DNA of 64,000 nt, from positions 124,001-188,000 of the forward strand of contig NZ_JOGR01000006.1 of NCBI RefSeq assembly GCF_000719515.1, in the 5' to 3' direction. The stretch comes from Glycomyces sp. NRRL B-16210. Lineage in GTDB: Bacteria; Actinomycetota; Actinomycetes; Mycobacteriales; Micromonosporaceae. The first letter of the stretch is position 1. Each line of letters starts with the position of its first letter. The notes under the pieces were generated by a model, which saw only the letters and a list, made by a program, of their open reading frames with translations, searched no databases and was not told where the DNA came from. The translations under genes and the position numbers were made by a program. Of this stretch, positions 7,600 through 16,223 are shown piece by piece.

Positions 7600-9963
7600 T
7601 CAGGGATTGAGCGGGGCGATGCGGAACCGTTCGAGGTCGGCGGTGGGGCCGTCGGGGTTGTCGAAGACGATCGTGTTCGCGCCCTTCCGCAGCTCCACGA
7701 TCACCGGGTAGGTCCAGAAGTCGTTCCAGGTCCAGGTGCCGCGCATCGGGTGGCGGCCGGTCTTCGCGCCGTTCACCGTCAGGTCGCAGTGGAGCGTGAC
7801 GACGTCGATGTTGTACTCGTGGGACTTGCCGCGCTCGTCGTTCGCGTAGTGGACGAGCAGCGCGTGCGGCCCGCCCGCCGCCTCGACGGCGATGCTCGCG
7901 GCGGCCCCGCGGCCGTTCCAGCCGATGACGTGGCCGCCGACGGCGAAGTCGTTGACGACCAGGCAGGACCCGCCCGACCGGGTCGCCTCCTGGGCGAGGA
8001 CCTCGACCGGTTCGGGGCCCTCCGCGGGCGTGACGGTCAGGCGCTCGGCGTCGGGCCCGGTCCGCAGCCGGTTGACGCCGCGGTGGAGGAACACCGGGCG
8101 CGTCAGGTCCACCGGCACGTGCTGGTTCTGCGGCCCGGCCAGCACCGCGGACGCGGCCCCCTCAATGCGGTGGTACCCGTCGACGCCCGCGTACAGGTCG
8201 AAGACCCTCCCGCCCTCGACGGGCCGCGCGAGCGCGCCCTCGTAGACCGTGCGGTCGGGGCGGCGCTCGGTGAGCTCGATCTTGTCGAGGGTCGCCTCAC
8301 CGCTCGCGGTGCCGATCGCCCCCGACTTCGAGAGCCGGATCGTGTTCGCCCCCGCCCGCAGCCGCACCGGTTCGGTGGCGACCGACCGGTGCTGCCAGTT
8401 CATCGTGGTCGGGTACCGCACGAAGCGCTCGGCGCCGTTGACGGTGAGGACCTGCTCGGCCGGCTGCGGGTCGATCGGCTCGTGCCCGCGCCCGTACATG
8501 TGGGCGTAGAAGATCGCCAGGTCGTACTCGCCCGCCTCGGGGACCTCGACGGCGAATTCGACGGCCGAGTCGTTGGTGTTCAGCTCGGTCACGTCGTAGT
8601 CGCCCGAGGCGGCGAAGCCGTTGCCGTCGGCGGTGCGCCCCTGGCGGTGCACGGTGCCCGAGGTGATCCGGGCCGCCTCGGCCTCCCAGCGGCCCTTCCA
8701 CGGCGCGGGCTCGATCGCCTTCGCCGTGCCCGGCGCCACGGTCACCCAGTACGCGGCCATCGGGTCGGGATCGGCGACCGGGATCTCCAGCTTCGCCGCA
8801 GGCCCGGTGACCTGCGCGAGCGGCAGGGGCGGGCCCGCGGCGCCCTCGTAGCCCGACCAGTCGATGCGGTGCACGGTCGCGGTCGCGACCTCGCCCCAGA
8901 CCCGCGGGTCGAGCCCGACCGCCTCGATCGTGAAGTCCCCGTCCGCCCCGCCCACGAGGATCCTCGCGTCCATGCGATCGGCGTCGACGGTCGCGAGTCC
9001 TTGCAAAGAGTCCACGGTGTCCGGCTCGGGCGGCGTGACCCGCGCGAGGTCGCCGGTCATCCCCGAGTACGCCTTGAGGAACCACCACGCGCCGTTGGGG
9101 ATGTTCGGCTGCGGCGCGGCCCCCGAGTAGCTGCCGGCGGCCGTCCAGTACGCCATGTCGGCGTGGACCCCGGTGTCCTCGAACGCCGCCGCCCACTGGG
9201 CGAGCCGCCCGGGCACCGACAGGTCCCGGTTGCCGCCGTACTCGTCGATGTTGACCGGCAGCGGCTCGATCCCCAGGGACCGCTCCAGCTCCCGGTAGGC
9301 CCGGTGGTGCCCGCGGTGCTCGGCGAGCGAGTCGGGCGAGAGCTCGTGCCAGGCCATCCACTCCGGCAGGGTCCCGGTGTCGCGGGCGCGGCGCAGGAAG
9401 TGCGGCAGGAACTCGGGGTGGTACTTCGCCTCGTTGGGGCCGGCGATCGGCACGCCGGGGGCGAGCCCGCGCAGGAGCTGGACGGTGGTGATCCAGTCGG
9501 CGAGGAACCGGTCGAACTTCGACGGGTCGTTCTCGCTGAGGGCGTACCAGATCCAGTCGGGCTCGTTGAACGGCACGAACACGAGCCGCCCGGCGTTGGC
9601 CTCGGTGAGCATCGGCGGGACCACCGCGAACAGCCGCTCGTGGTAGACGTCGATGCCCACGTCCTCGTACGGCCAGGCGGCGAAGAGGTCCTGGAGGTAC
9701 ACGAACGCCAGGCCGGGGCCGTTGCGGCGCAGGGCCGCCACCGCCGGGGAGGCGTCGCCGTTGGGGTGCTGCGCGCCGCCGTCGGGCTTCACCGCGAGGG
9801 TGGTGATGTCGAGGGCGTCGAGCAGTTCGTCGCCGGGCACGCCGTCCTCGGAGACGCCGTAGAGCGAGCCGGCCGCGCCGTGCAGGACCGGTCCGGCCGT
9901 CGCGGTGAAGTCCACGCGGATGCGGGCCGGCCGGGCCTCGGAGGAGTTGGTGTCGAGGGGCAT
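7600..9963 (-). CDS. Glycoside hydrolase of clan-A type (GH39-like) with CBM6/35-like domains
   Basis: The 787-residue protein begins with a TIM-barrel catalytic region (about residues 10-330). The barrel contains FVPFNEPDWIWYAL, whose Asn-Glu is typical of the clan-A acid/base, and VNIDEYGG, a plausible nucleophile Glu. Two beta-sandwich carbohydrate-binding modules follow: one from about 425 (WEAEAARITSG...) and one near the C-terminus (VVELRKGANTIVFDNPD). No signal peptide or TM segment is seen, which is unusual for an enzyme with CBMs and suggests intracellular or non-classical placement. The LacI regulator gene lies 46 nt upstream on the same strand and probably controls it. GH39 is my best family guess; the substrate is unknown. 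Confidence 0.7.
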   Translation of the reverse strand: MPLDTNSSEARPARIRVDFTATAGPVLHGAAGSLYGVSEDGVPGDELLDALDITTLAVKPDGGAQHPNGDASPAVAALRRNGPGLAFVYLQDLFAAWPYEDVGIDVYHERLFAVVPPMLTEANAGRLVFVPFNEPDWIWYALSENDPSKFDRFLADWITTVQLLRGLAPGVPIAGPNEAKYHPEFLPHFLRRARDTGTLPEWMAWHELSPDSLAEHRGHHRAYRELERSLGIEPLPVNIDEYGGNRDLSVPGRLAQWAAAFEDTGVHADMAYWTAAGSYSGAAPQPNIPNGAWWFLKAYSGMTGDLARVTPPEPDTVDSLQGLATVDADRMDARILVGGADGDFTIEAVGLDPRVWGEVATATVHRIDWSGYEGAAGPPLPLAQVTGPAAKLEIPVADPDPMAAYWVTVAPGTAKAIEPAPWKGRWEAEAARITSGTVHRQGRTADGNGFAASGDYDVTELNTNDSAVEFAVEVPEAGEYDLAIFYAHMYGRGHEPIDPQPAEQVLTVNGAERFVRYPTTMNWQHRSVATEPVRLRAGANTIRLSKSGAIGTASGEATLDKIELTERRPDRTVYEGALARPVEGGRVFDLYAGVDGYHRIEGAASAVLAGPQNQHVPVDLTRPVFLHRGVNRLRTGPDAERLTVTPAEGPEPVEVLAQEATRSGGSCLVVNDFAVGGHVIGWNGRGAAASIAVEAAGGPHALLVHYANDERGKSHEYNIDVVTLHCDLTVNGAKTGRHPMRGTWTWNDFWTYPVIVELRKGANTIVFDNPDGPTADLERFRIAPLNP

Positions 9964-10009
9964 GGGGGGCCTTTCGAGGACAGCGCCTAAGGGCGGGGCC
10001 TTTCGCGGT

Positions 10010-11056
10010 TCAGGGTCGGACCTGGGGCGGGCCCGAGGTCTCGCGGACGATGAGCTCGGGCTCGGGCCAGCCGGGCTTGGGGCGGGGGATCGAGCCGTCG
10101 ACGCGGTGGCGCAGCAGCTCGAAGGCGCCGCGCCCGACGCTCTCGAAGTCCTGGTTCACGGTGGTCAGGGCGGGGGTGGTGAACGCCGAGAACGGGGTGT
10201 TGTCGAACCCGACGATCGAGAGGTCGCCGGGGACCGAGCGCCCGGCCAGGTGCGCGGCGCGCAGCGTCGCGAGGGCGAGGTGGTCGTTGCCGCACAGGAT
10301 CGCGGTGACCTCGGGGTCGGCCACGAGCGGCTGCACCGCCTTGAACGCCTCGGCGATGGTCCAGCCCGAGGGCACGAGGTTGGGCACCTCGCGCCCGGCC
10401 TCGCGCAGGACGCGGGCCCAGCCGTCGGCGCGGTGGGCCCTGCCGCCGCCGAAGGTCCCGGTGGAGGTGGGGATGGCGACGTGGTGGACGGTGTCGTGGC
10501 CGAGGGCGAGGAGGTACCGGGTCGCCTCGGCGGCGGCCTTGCCGTCGTCCATGCCGACCAGCCACGGGGAGGCGGCCAGCTCCTCGGCGGTGTAGGAGCC
10601 GATCGCGACCATCGCGTGCGGCTGGGTGTCGAGCAGGGTCTGCTTGGCCCGCATGCCGGGCTCGTCGTGGGCCATGATGATCGTCGGCTCGCCGGCGCGG
10701 GGGAGCCGGGCGATGATGTCGGCGTCGGAGTGGGTCTCGGCGGGGTCGAGCACGGAGATCTGGACGCTCCAGTCGAGCGAGCGCGCGGCCCGCTCGATGC
10801 CCCGCAGCGCGGCCTCGGCCCCGTAGAGGGAGGTGTCGGCGGTGAGGACGGTGACCGACTCGGCGGCCCCGCCGGCGAGGCTGCGCGCCAGCCGGTTCGG
10901 GCGGTAGCCCAGCTCGGCGATGGCCTCGAGGACCTTGTCGCGGGTGGCCGCTGCCACGCGGGGCGAGCCGTTCACTACCCGGGAGACGGTCTGATGGGAA
11001 ACGCCGGCCAGCCGCGCCACGTCCCAGATACTGGCTGCCTTCTTCGGTTGCGCCAT
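10010..11056 (-). CDS. LacI-family transcriptional repressor
   Basis: 348 residues with an N-terminal LacI helix-turn-helix and hinge (SIWDVARLAGVSHQTVSRVV to about residue 60, including GYRPNRLARSLAGG) and a periplasmic-binding-like sugar domain (residues 65-340, ending in LSIVGFDNTPFSAFTTPALTTV). Members dimerise and release their operator on binding a sugar. The glycoside hydrolase gene follows 46 nt downstream, so a self-regulated carbohydrate operon is likely. A GAAAGAG element precedes the start at moderate distance. Its operator was not pinned down; the 11.19-kb region has only a short GTGAT-N7-ATCAC dyad. Confidence 0.92.
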   Translation of the reverse strand: MAQPKKAASIWDVARLAGVSHQTVSRVVNGSPRVAAATRDKVLEAIAELGYRPNRLARSLAGGAAESVTVLTADTSLYGAEAALRGIERAARSLDWSVQISVLDPAETHSDADIIARLPRAGEPTIIMAHDEPGMRAKQTLLDTQPHAMVAIGSYTAEELAASPWLVGMDDGKAAAEATRYLLALGHDTVHHVAIPTSTGTFGGGRAHRADGWARVLREAGREVPNLVPSGWTIAEAFKAVQPLVADPEVTAILCGNDHLALATLRAAHLAGRSVPGDLSIVGFDNTPFSAFTTPALTTVNQDFESVGRGAFELLRHRVDGSIPRPKPGWPEPELIVRETSGPPQVRP

Positions 11057-11237
11057 CGCAGTCGGTCTCTTTCTATGTTTCGTCGCAGGCCGTTCCCAGG
11101 ACAGGCCGACCCCGGGACGGGCCGCTCGAGACGTGCCATTCCCAGGAGACAGTGTGGCCGTGGTCCCGTACGACGATACGCCGCGTGATGTTAGCGATCA
11201 CTATTTCGCCCCCGCAACCACATCAGGGCACGATTCC

Positions 11238-11264
11238 GTAACGGCGGAGTCATGAGAAGGTAAC
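11238..11264 (+). promoter_or_regulatory. Possible GlnR half-sites, two GTAAC at 22-bp spacing
   Basis: GTAAC occurs at 11238-11242 and 11260-11264, exactly 22 bp apart, which is the spacing of a-sites in actinobacterial GlnR boxes (gTnAc-n6-GaAAc repeated). The b-sites between them fit poorly (GTCAT), so this is a tentative call. Confidence 0.35.
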
Positions 11265-11354
11265 GGCGCATAGGACAGTCTCAAAAGGCGTAAAAGCCGC
11301 ATGGGTCCCATTCGTTTCAGTGGTGAGGGTCATAGGCACCGCTGTGAGCGGGAG

Positions 11355-11413
11355 TTCACACGCTCGAAATCTTTCGCGACAGCTTCTTAACACGCAGGCC
11401 CGGGCCGCGTAAC
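11355..11413 (+). promoter_or_regulatory. Possible GlnR box cluster upstream of amtB
   Basis: TTCAC-N6-GAAAT at 11355-11370 fits the GlnR half-box gTnAc-n6-GaAAc well. TTAAC at 11387 and GTAAC at 11409 are again 22 bp apart. The target gene, an ammonium transporter, is a standard GlnR regulon member. Binding is inferred, not shown. Confidence 0.4.
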
Positions 11414-11421
11414 ACGTCTTC

Positions 11422-11437
11422 GTGAAGCTGGCTTCAC
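11422..11437. promoter_or_regulatory. Perfect 16-bp palindrome upstream of amtB
   Basis: GTGAAGC-TG-GCTTCAC, a 7-2-7 inverted repeat in the amtB leader, 177 nt before the start codon. It has the size of a dimeric regulator site; the regulator is unknown. Confidence 0.5.
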
Positions 11438-11613
11438 TCCGGTAGGTAGGAGAATCACGCGCCGGCCGCATCCCACCCGCAACGGTGGGCGACGGGCCCC
11501 CGGGTCCGGCGGTCGGCGCGTGACACCCATCCGAGCAGTGACGCTCCCCTCGACGCCGGAATTCAAGACCCAGCCCTTCAGTACTTACCTATCTCTGGAG
11601 AGAGGAGGCGGCC

Positions 11614-12906
11614 ATGCCCGAGCTCGATACCGGCAACAATGCGTGGATCCTGACCTCAGCCGCCCTTGTCCTGCTCATGACCCCCGGACTCGCCCTGTTC
11701 TACGGCGGTCTGACCCGGGCCAAGAGCGTCATCAACATGATGATGAAGTGTCTCGTCGCCATCGGCATCGTCTCGATCGTCTGGACGCTCGTCGGCGAGT
11801 CCATCGCCGTGGGCGACGGCAACGGCAACGCGCTGCTCAGCATGGACTTCAGCTCGGCCTTCGGCCTGCGCTACGTCAACGACCTCACCTTCGACGACGC
11901 CGGCGTCTCCACCGCCGCGATGTCCGGCTTCGGCATGATGTTCGCGATCATCACCGTCGCGCTCATCGCCGGCGCCGTGGCCGACCGCATGAAGTTCAGC
12001 GCCTGGGTCATCTTCGCCACCGCGTGGGTCGTCCTCGTCTACGCCCCCGTCGCCTACTGGGTGTGGGGCGACGGCTGGATCGCCGAGCTCGGCGTCCTCG
12101 ACTTCGCCGGCGGCGCGGCCGTCCACGCCAACGCAGGGGCCGCGGCCCTGGCGCTCGCACTCGTCGTCGGACGCCGCATCGGCTGGAAGGACGGGAACTT
12201 CGCCCCGCACAACCTGCCGCTCGTCGTCATCGGCGCCGGCCTGCTGTGGTTCGGCTGGTTCGGCTTCAACGCCGGCTCCGCCTTCGCCTCGGACGGCATC
12301 GCCGGCCTGGCCCTGCTCAACACCCAGGTCGCCACCGCCGCCGCCATCCTCGGCTGGCTCCTGATCGACCGCATCCGCGGCATCAAGCCCTCGGTGCTCG
12401 GCGCCTGCTCCGGCGTCATCGCCGGCCTGGTCGCCATCACCCCGGCCGCGGGCCTGGTCGAGCCGCTCGGCGCGATCGCGCTCGGCGCCGTCGCGGGCAT
12501 CATCTGCCCGCTCGCCATCGGCCTCAAGCACAAGCTCGGCTACGACGACTCGCTCGACGTGGTCGGCCTGCACATGGTCGCCGGCATCTGGGGCTCCATC
12601 GCCGTCGGCCTGTTCGCGGTCGAGGGCATCGCCGGCACCGACGGCCTGTTCTACGGCGGCACCTTCGGGTTCCTGTTCAACCAGACCATCGCGGTCCTGG
12701 CCGTGGTCGTCTACTCGTTCGTCGTCGCCCTCATCATCGGCCTGATCCTCAAGTTCACCATCGGTGTCCGGATCAGCGAGGAAGAGGAACTCGCCGGCAT
12801 CGACGCCGCCCAGCACGGCGAGGCCGGCTACGACCTCCCCGTCAACGGCAACACCAGCGTGGACGTGCCCGTGCCCGCGGGCGACACCGAGACGGTCAAC
12901 GCCTAG
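11614..12906 (+). CDS. amtB: Ammonium transporter
   Basis: 430 residues, an Amt/Mep/Rh family channel with about 11 TM helices. Recognisable parts include NNAWILTSAALVLLMTPGLALFYGG at the start, the conserved FAGGAAVHANAG with one of the twin pore histidines, WFGWFGFNAGSA and LHMVAGIWGSIAVGLF. It takes up ammonium as a homotrimer. A strong GGAGG site lies 5 nt before the ATG. The usual partner glnK (PII protein) does not follow: after a perfect terminator the next gene is ffh. The possible GlnR half-sites upstream suggest nitrogen control. Confidence 0.96.
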   Translation: MPELDTGNNAWILTSAALVLLMTPGLALFYGGLTRAKSVINMMMKCLVAIGIVSIVWTLVGESIAVGDGNGNALLSMDFSSAFGLRYVNDLTFDDAGVSTAAMSGFGMMFAIITVALIAGAVADRMKFSAWVIFATAWVVLVYAPVAYWVWGDGWIAELGVLDFAGGAAVHANAGAAALALALVVGRRIGWKDGNFAPHNLPLVVIGAGLLWFGWFGFNAGSAFASDGIAGLALLNTQVATAAAILGWLLIDRIRGIKPSVLGACSGVIAGLVAITPAAGLVEPLGAIALGAVAGIICPLAIGLKHKLGYDDSLDVVGLHMVAGIWGSIAVGLFAVEGIAGTDGLFYGGTFGFLFNQTIAVLAVVVYSFVVALIIGLILKFTIGVRISEEEELAGIDAAQHGEAGYDLPVNGNTSVDVPVPAGDTETVNA

Positions 12907-12930
12907 CACCGATCTTCTCCTCACCGCTGG

Positions 12931-12965
12931 GGACGGCCGCCCATCACCGGGCGGCCGTCCTTTTT
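12931..12965 (+). terminator. Intrinsic terminator after amtB
   Basis: 12-bp perfect stem GGACGGCCGCCC / GGGCGGCCGTCC, 6-nt loop, then TTTTT at 12961-12965. Confidence 0.92.
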
Positions 12966-13035
12966 CGCTGCCGCCGGGCGACCCCGTTAAGCTCGTAGGT
13001 ACACCTTCACCGATTCACCACCGAGAGGTTCGCCC

Positions 13036-14583
13036 GTGTTCGACGCTCTGTCAGATCGACTGTCTGGAATCTTCGAGTCGATCCGCGGCAAAGGCCGCCT
13101 GACCGATGCCGACATCGACGCCACCGCCCGCGAGATCCGCCTCGCCCTGCTCGAAGCCGACGTCGCCCTCCCGGTGGTCAAGACCTTCATCGCCCAGATC
13201 AAGGAACGGTGCAAGGGCGCCGAGGTCTCCAAGGCCCTCAACCCCGCCCAGCAGATCATCAAGGTCGTCAACGAGGAACTGGTCGGCATCCTCGGCGGCG
13301 AGACCAGGCGCCTCAACTACGCCAAGCAGGCCCCCACCGTCATCATGCTCGCCGGCCTCCAGGGCGCCGGCAAGACGACCCTGGCCGGCAAGCTCGCCAA
13401 GCACCTCAGGAGCGAGAGCCACTCGCCGCTGCTGGTCGCCGCCGACCTCCAGCGCCCCAACGCGGTCGGGCAGCTCCAGGTCCTCGCCGAGCGCGCAGGC
13501 GTGGCCGTCTACGCCCCCGAGCCCGGCTCCGGCGTCGGCGACCCCGTCAAGGTCGCCACCGACTCCATCGAGGAGGCCCGCCAGAAGGGCCACGACATCG
13601 TCATCGTCGACACCGCCGGCCGCCTCGGCGTCGACGAGGAGATGATGGCCCAGGCCCGCGACATCCGCGACGCCGTCGAGCCCGACGAGGTCCTCTTCGT
13701 CATCGACGCGATGATCGGCCAGGACGCCGTCAACACCGCCGAGGCCTTCCGCGACGGCGTCGGCATCACCGGCGTGGTCCTCTCCAAGCTCGACGGCGAC
13801 GCCCGCGGCGGCGCCGCGCTCTCGGTCCGCCACGTCACCGGCCAGCCGATCCTCTTCGCGTCCACCGGCGAGAAGCTGGAGGACTTCGACGTCTTCCACC
13901 CCGACCGGATGGCCTCGCGCATCCTCGGCATGGGCGACATGCTCACCCTCATCGAGCAGGCCGAGGCCGTCTTCGAGGAGGAGCAGAAGGAGGAGATGAC
14001 CCAGAAGCTCCTCCAGGGTGAGGACTTCACCCTCGAGGACTTCCTGGAGCAGATGCAGGCCATCCGCAAGATGGGCCCGATCGGCAACGTGCTCAAGATG
14101 ATGCCGGGCATGGGCCAGATGCGCCAGCAGATCGACTCCATCGACGACAAGCAGATCGACCGCACCACCGCGATCATCCGCTCGATGACCCCCGCCGAAC
14201 GGCGCGACTCCGCGCTCATCAACGGCTCCCGCCGCCTGCGCATCGCCAACGGCTCCGGCGTCACCGTCTCCGAGGTCAACCAGCTCCTGACGCGGTTCAA
14301 GGACGCGCAGAAGATGATGCGCCAGATGTCCGGCGCCATGGGCCTGCCCAGCGGCACCAAGGCCACCAAGTCGCCCTACAACAAGCGCAAGGGCAAGAAG
14401 GTCAACAAGAAGAAGACCGTTCGCCGGGGCGGCCCCGCCGCCAAGCGCGCGCCGCAACTGCCGGCGGGCGGCAACCCGGCCGGGCTGCCCGACCTCTCGA
14501 ACCTCAACCCGGCGGACCTGCCCGACATCGACCTCGAGCAGTTCCTCAAGCAGCAGGGCTACGACCCCGACAAGGACAAGTAG
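13036..14583 (+). CDS. ffh: Signal recognition particle protein Ffh
   Basis: 515 residues with the N domain (1-90), the GTPase G domain (P-loop GLQGAGKTT near 108, DTAGR near 193, SKLDGDARGG near 251) and a methionine-rich M domain (about 300-440: EQMQAIRKMGPIGNVLKMMPGMGQM). The M domain binds 4.5S RNA and signal sequences. Ffh with its RNA delivers nascent membrane proteins to FtsY and SecYEG. A C-terminal tail rich in Lys and then Pro/Asp (NKRKGKKVNKKK to the end, about 60 residues) is longer than in E. coli, as in many actinomycetes. Its RNA partner was not found in this window. Confidence 0.97.
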   Translation: MFDALSDRLSGIFESIRGKGRLTDADIDATAREIRLALLEADVALPVVKTFIAQIKERCKGAEVSKALNPAQQIIKVVNEELVGILGGETRRLNYAKQAPTVIMLAGLQGAGKTTLAGKLAKHLRSESHSPLLVAADLQRPNAVGQLQVLAERAGVAVYAPEPGSGVGDPVKVATDSIEEARQKGHDIVIVDTAGRLGVDEEMMAQARDIRDAVEPDEVLFVIDAMIGQDAVNTAEAFRDGVGITGVVLSKLDGDARGGAALSVRHVTGQPILFASTGEKLEDFDVFHPDRMASRILGMGDMLTLIEQAEAVFEEEQKEEMTQKLLQGEDFTLEDFLEQMQAIRKMGPIGNVLKMMPGMGQMRQQIDSIDDKQIDRTTAIIRSMTPAERRDSALINGSRRLRIANGSGVTVSEVNQLLTRFKDAQKMMRQMSGAMGLPSGTKATKSPYNKRKGKKVNKKKTVRRGGPAAKRAPQLPAGGNPAGLPDLSNLNPADLPDIDLEQFLKQQGYDPDKDK

Positions 14584-14594
14584 GCGACCGCGGC

Positions 14595-14620
14595 GCCCCG
14601 GTTCCAACCCGAACCGGGGC
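14595..14620 (+). terminator. Hairpin after ffh
   Basis: 10-bp perfect stem GCCCCGGTTC / GAACCGGGGC with 6-nt loop, 11 nt past the stop, no T-run. Confidence 0.6.
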
Positions 14621-14758
14621 CGTACGAATCGGAACGGGTTCGGGCCGGCGTACCTCCACAACAGAGCGATTTCGATGTGATCGTCGACACGTAGTCGGTC
14701 GGGAAAGCGCAATCCTGTCGGACCGCAGAGAGAAAGTGGCGGCGACCCTTTCGCTTTA

Positions 14759-14777
14759 CTCCCACCCTGGGTGGGAG
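14759..14777. promoter_or_regulatory. Perfect inverted repeat upstream of the amidohydrolase gene
   Basis: CTCCCACCC-T-GGGTGGGAG, two 9-bp arms around a single base, about 220 bp before the gene start. It could be an operator; it is not the CebR sequence. The rest of the 413-bp gap 14584-14996 holds the ffh hairpin and a 9-bp repeat array. Confidence 0.45.
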
Positions 14778-14803
14778 GACCGCCCACCGCCCGCCACGAT
14801 CCG

Positions 14804-14876
<73 letters not shown>

Positions 14877-14996
14877 ACGCCCGGTCCTCCGGTTCCCGCC
14901 GGTTCGCGGCCGCGAATCCGCCTCACGCCTCCCGGCACGGCGAATCTCCGCTCTGGCGCTGGACAACGCCTCCCTTCCGGGCCATACTGCGAGGCG

Positions 14997-16223
14997 ATGA
15001 CTCCACTCGCACCACACGAGCCGCTCCACCCGCACCCGCCGCTCCACCTCCGGGTCGTCTGGCTGCCCGACGACACCGCCCGCGACCTCTACGTCGACGG
15101 CGACCGCCTCACCTTCGACCCCGTCCCCGGCGCCCGCACCGTCGCCACCTCCGGCTACGCCCTCCCCGGACTCGTCGACGCCCACTGCCACATCGGCATC
15201 CGCCGCGGCGCCGCCCCCATCGAGAGCCTCGACGAGGCCCGCGCGCTCGCCCGCACCGACCGCGACGCCGGCGTCCTCGCCATCCGCGACGCCGGATCGC
15301 CCTACCCCTACCCCGAACTCGTCGGCGAGGACGGCCTCCCGCGCCTCATCCGCGCCGGACACCACGTCGCCGCCTCCAGGCGCTATCTGCGCGGCATCGG
15401 CCTCGAATGCTCACCCGAGGAGGCCGCGGGCGCGCTGGCGCGCCAGGCGAAGCTCGGGGACGGCTGGGTGAAGCTCGTGGGCGACTGGATCGACCGCGAC
15501 CGCGGCGACCTCGCTCCCTCCTTCGAACCCGAGGTCCTCACCGCCGCCATCCACGCCGCCCAGGCCGAGGGCGCGAAGGTCGCCGTCCACACCTTCTCCG
15601 AGGAGGCCGTCGCCTGCGTCGTGGAAGCGGGGGCCGACTCGATCGAGCACGGCACCGGCCTCGCCCCCGACCTCCTCGACCGCATGGCCGAGCGCGGCAT
15701 CGCCCTGGTGCCCACCATGATCAACATCGAGACCTTCGAGGACATCGCGGCCGGCGCCGACGCGAAGTTCCCCCGCTACGCCGACCACATGCGGCGCCTC
15801 AAAGCGGGCTTCCCCGAGGTCGTGCGCGCCGCCTGGGACGCAGGCGTGCACGTCTACCTCGGCACCGACGCGGGCGGCGGGATCGACCACGGTCTGGCCG
15901 CCGAGGAGATGCGGCTGCTCCACGAGAAGGCCGGCATCCCCGCCTCCGAAGTGGTCGCGGCGGCCTCATGGAGGGCCCGCGAATGGCTCGGCCTCCCCGA
16001 CGACCTCGGGGACGTGGTCGTCTACGACCGCGATCCGCGCGCCGACCTCGGCGCGGCCCGCGAGCCCGCACTCATCATCCTCAGAGGCCGTATTCAGAAT
16101 GTTCGATTACCCGCGCAATACGCGGCATTTGCGAACCGGCCTCGTCACATTCCGTTGGCACGAGTCGGCTATCGTGAACGTCCTTACGCCGATTCCGCCC
16201 GAGCAGAGAGCAAGCGTAGATGA
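14997..16223 (+). CDS. Amidohydrolase-family (imidazolonepropionase/prolidase-like) metal hydrolase
   Basis: 408 residues from the ATG at 14997. Metal-binding signatures of the amidohydrolase superfamily are present: GLVDAHCHIG near residue 60 (HxH), VAVHTFSEEA, GADSIEHGTGL and LGTDAGGGIDHG (metal Asp). It should hydrolyse a C-N bond in a cyclic or peptide-like substrate, which cannot be named from sequence. The frame opens earlier (14736), but that part runs through the 9-bp repeats. CATACT lies 8 nt before the start and GAGG overlaps the spacer. The C-terminal ~35 residues are less typical; the stop overlaps the next start (ATGA at 16220-16223). Confidence 0.85.
   Translation: MTPLAPHEPLHPHPPLHLRVVWLPDDTARDLYVDGDRLTFDPVPGARTVATSGYALPGLVDAHCHIGIRRGAAPIESLDEARALARTDRDAGVLAIRDAGSPYPYPELVGEDGLPRLIRAGHHVAASRRYLRGIGLECSPEEAAGALARQAKLGDGWVKLVGDWIDRDRGDLAPSFEPEVLTAAIHAAQAEGAKVAVHTFSEEAVACVVEAGADSIEHGTGLAPDLLDRMAERGIALVPTMINIETFEDIAAGADAKFPRYADHMRRLKAGFPEVVRAAWDAGVHVYLGTDAGGGIDHGLAAEEMRLLHEKAGIPASEVVAAASWRAREWLGLPDDLGDVVVYDRDPRADLGAAREPALIILRGRIQNVRLPAQYAAFANRPRHIPLARVGYRERPYADSARAESKRR

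Larger units (their letters stand above)
11057..11613. other. 557-bp divergent intergenic region (lacI / amtB)
   Basis: No gene is seen. It holds the lacI promoter side, a GTGAT-N7-ATCAC dyad at 11185-11201, several GlnR-like half-sites at 11238-11413, a perfect 16-bp palindrome at 11422-11437, and the amtB ribosome-binding site GGAGAGAGGAGG ending 5 nt before the start at 11614. Confidence 0.6.

Noticed and set aside
6628..9990. 1120-residue plus-strand ORF
   Set aside because: Out of frame with the aldo/keto reductase and antisense to the glycoside hydrolase; typical high-GC shadow.
12966..13035. 4.5S/SRP RNA gene near ffh
   Set aside because: The gap before ffh is too short and has no long SRP-like helix; the 413-bp gap after ffh shows only hairpins and a 9-bp repeat.
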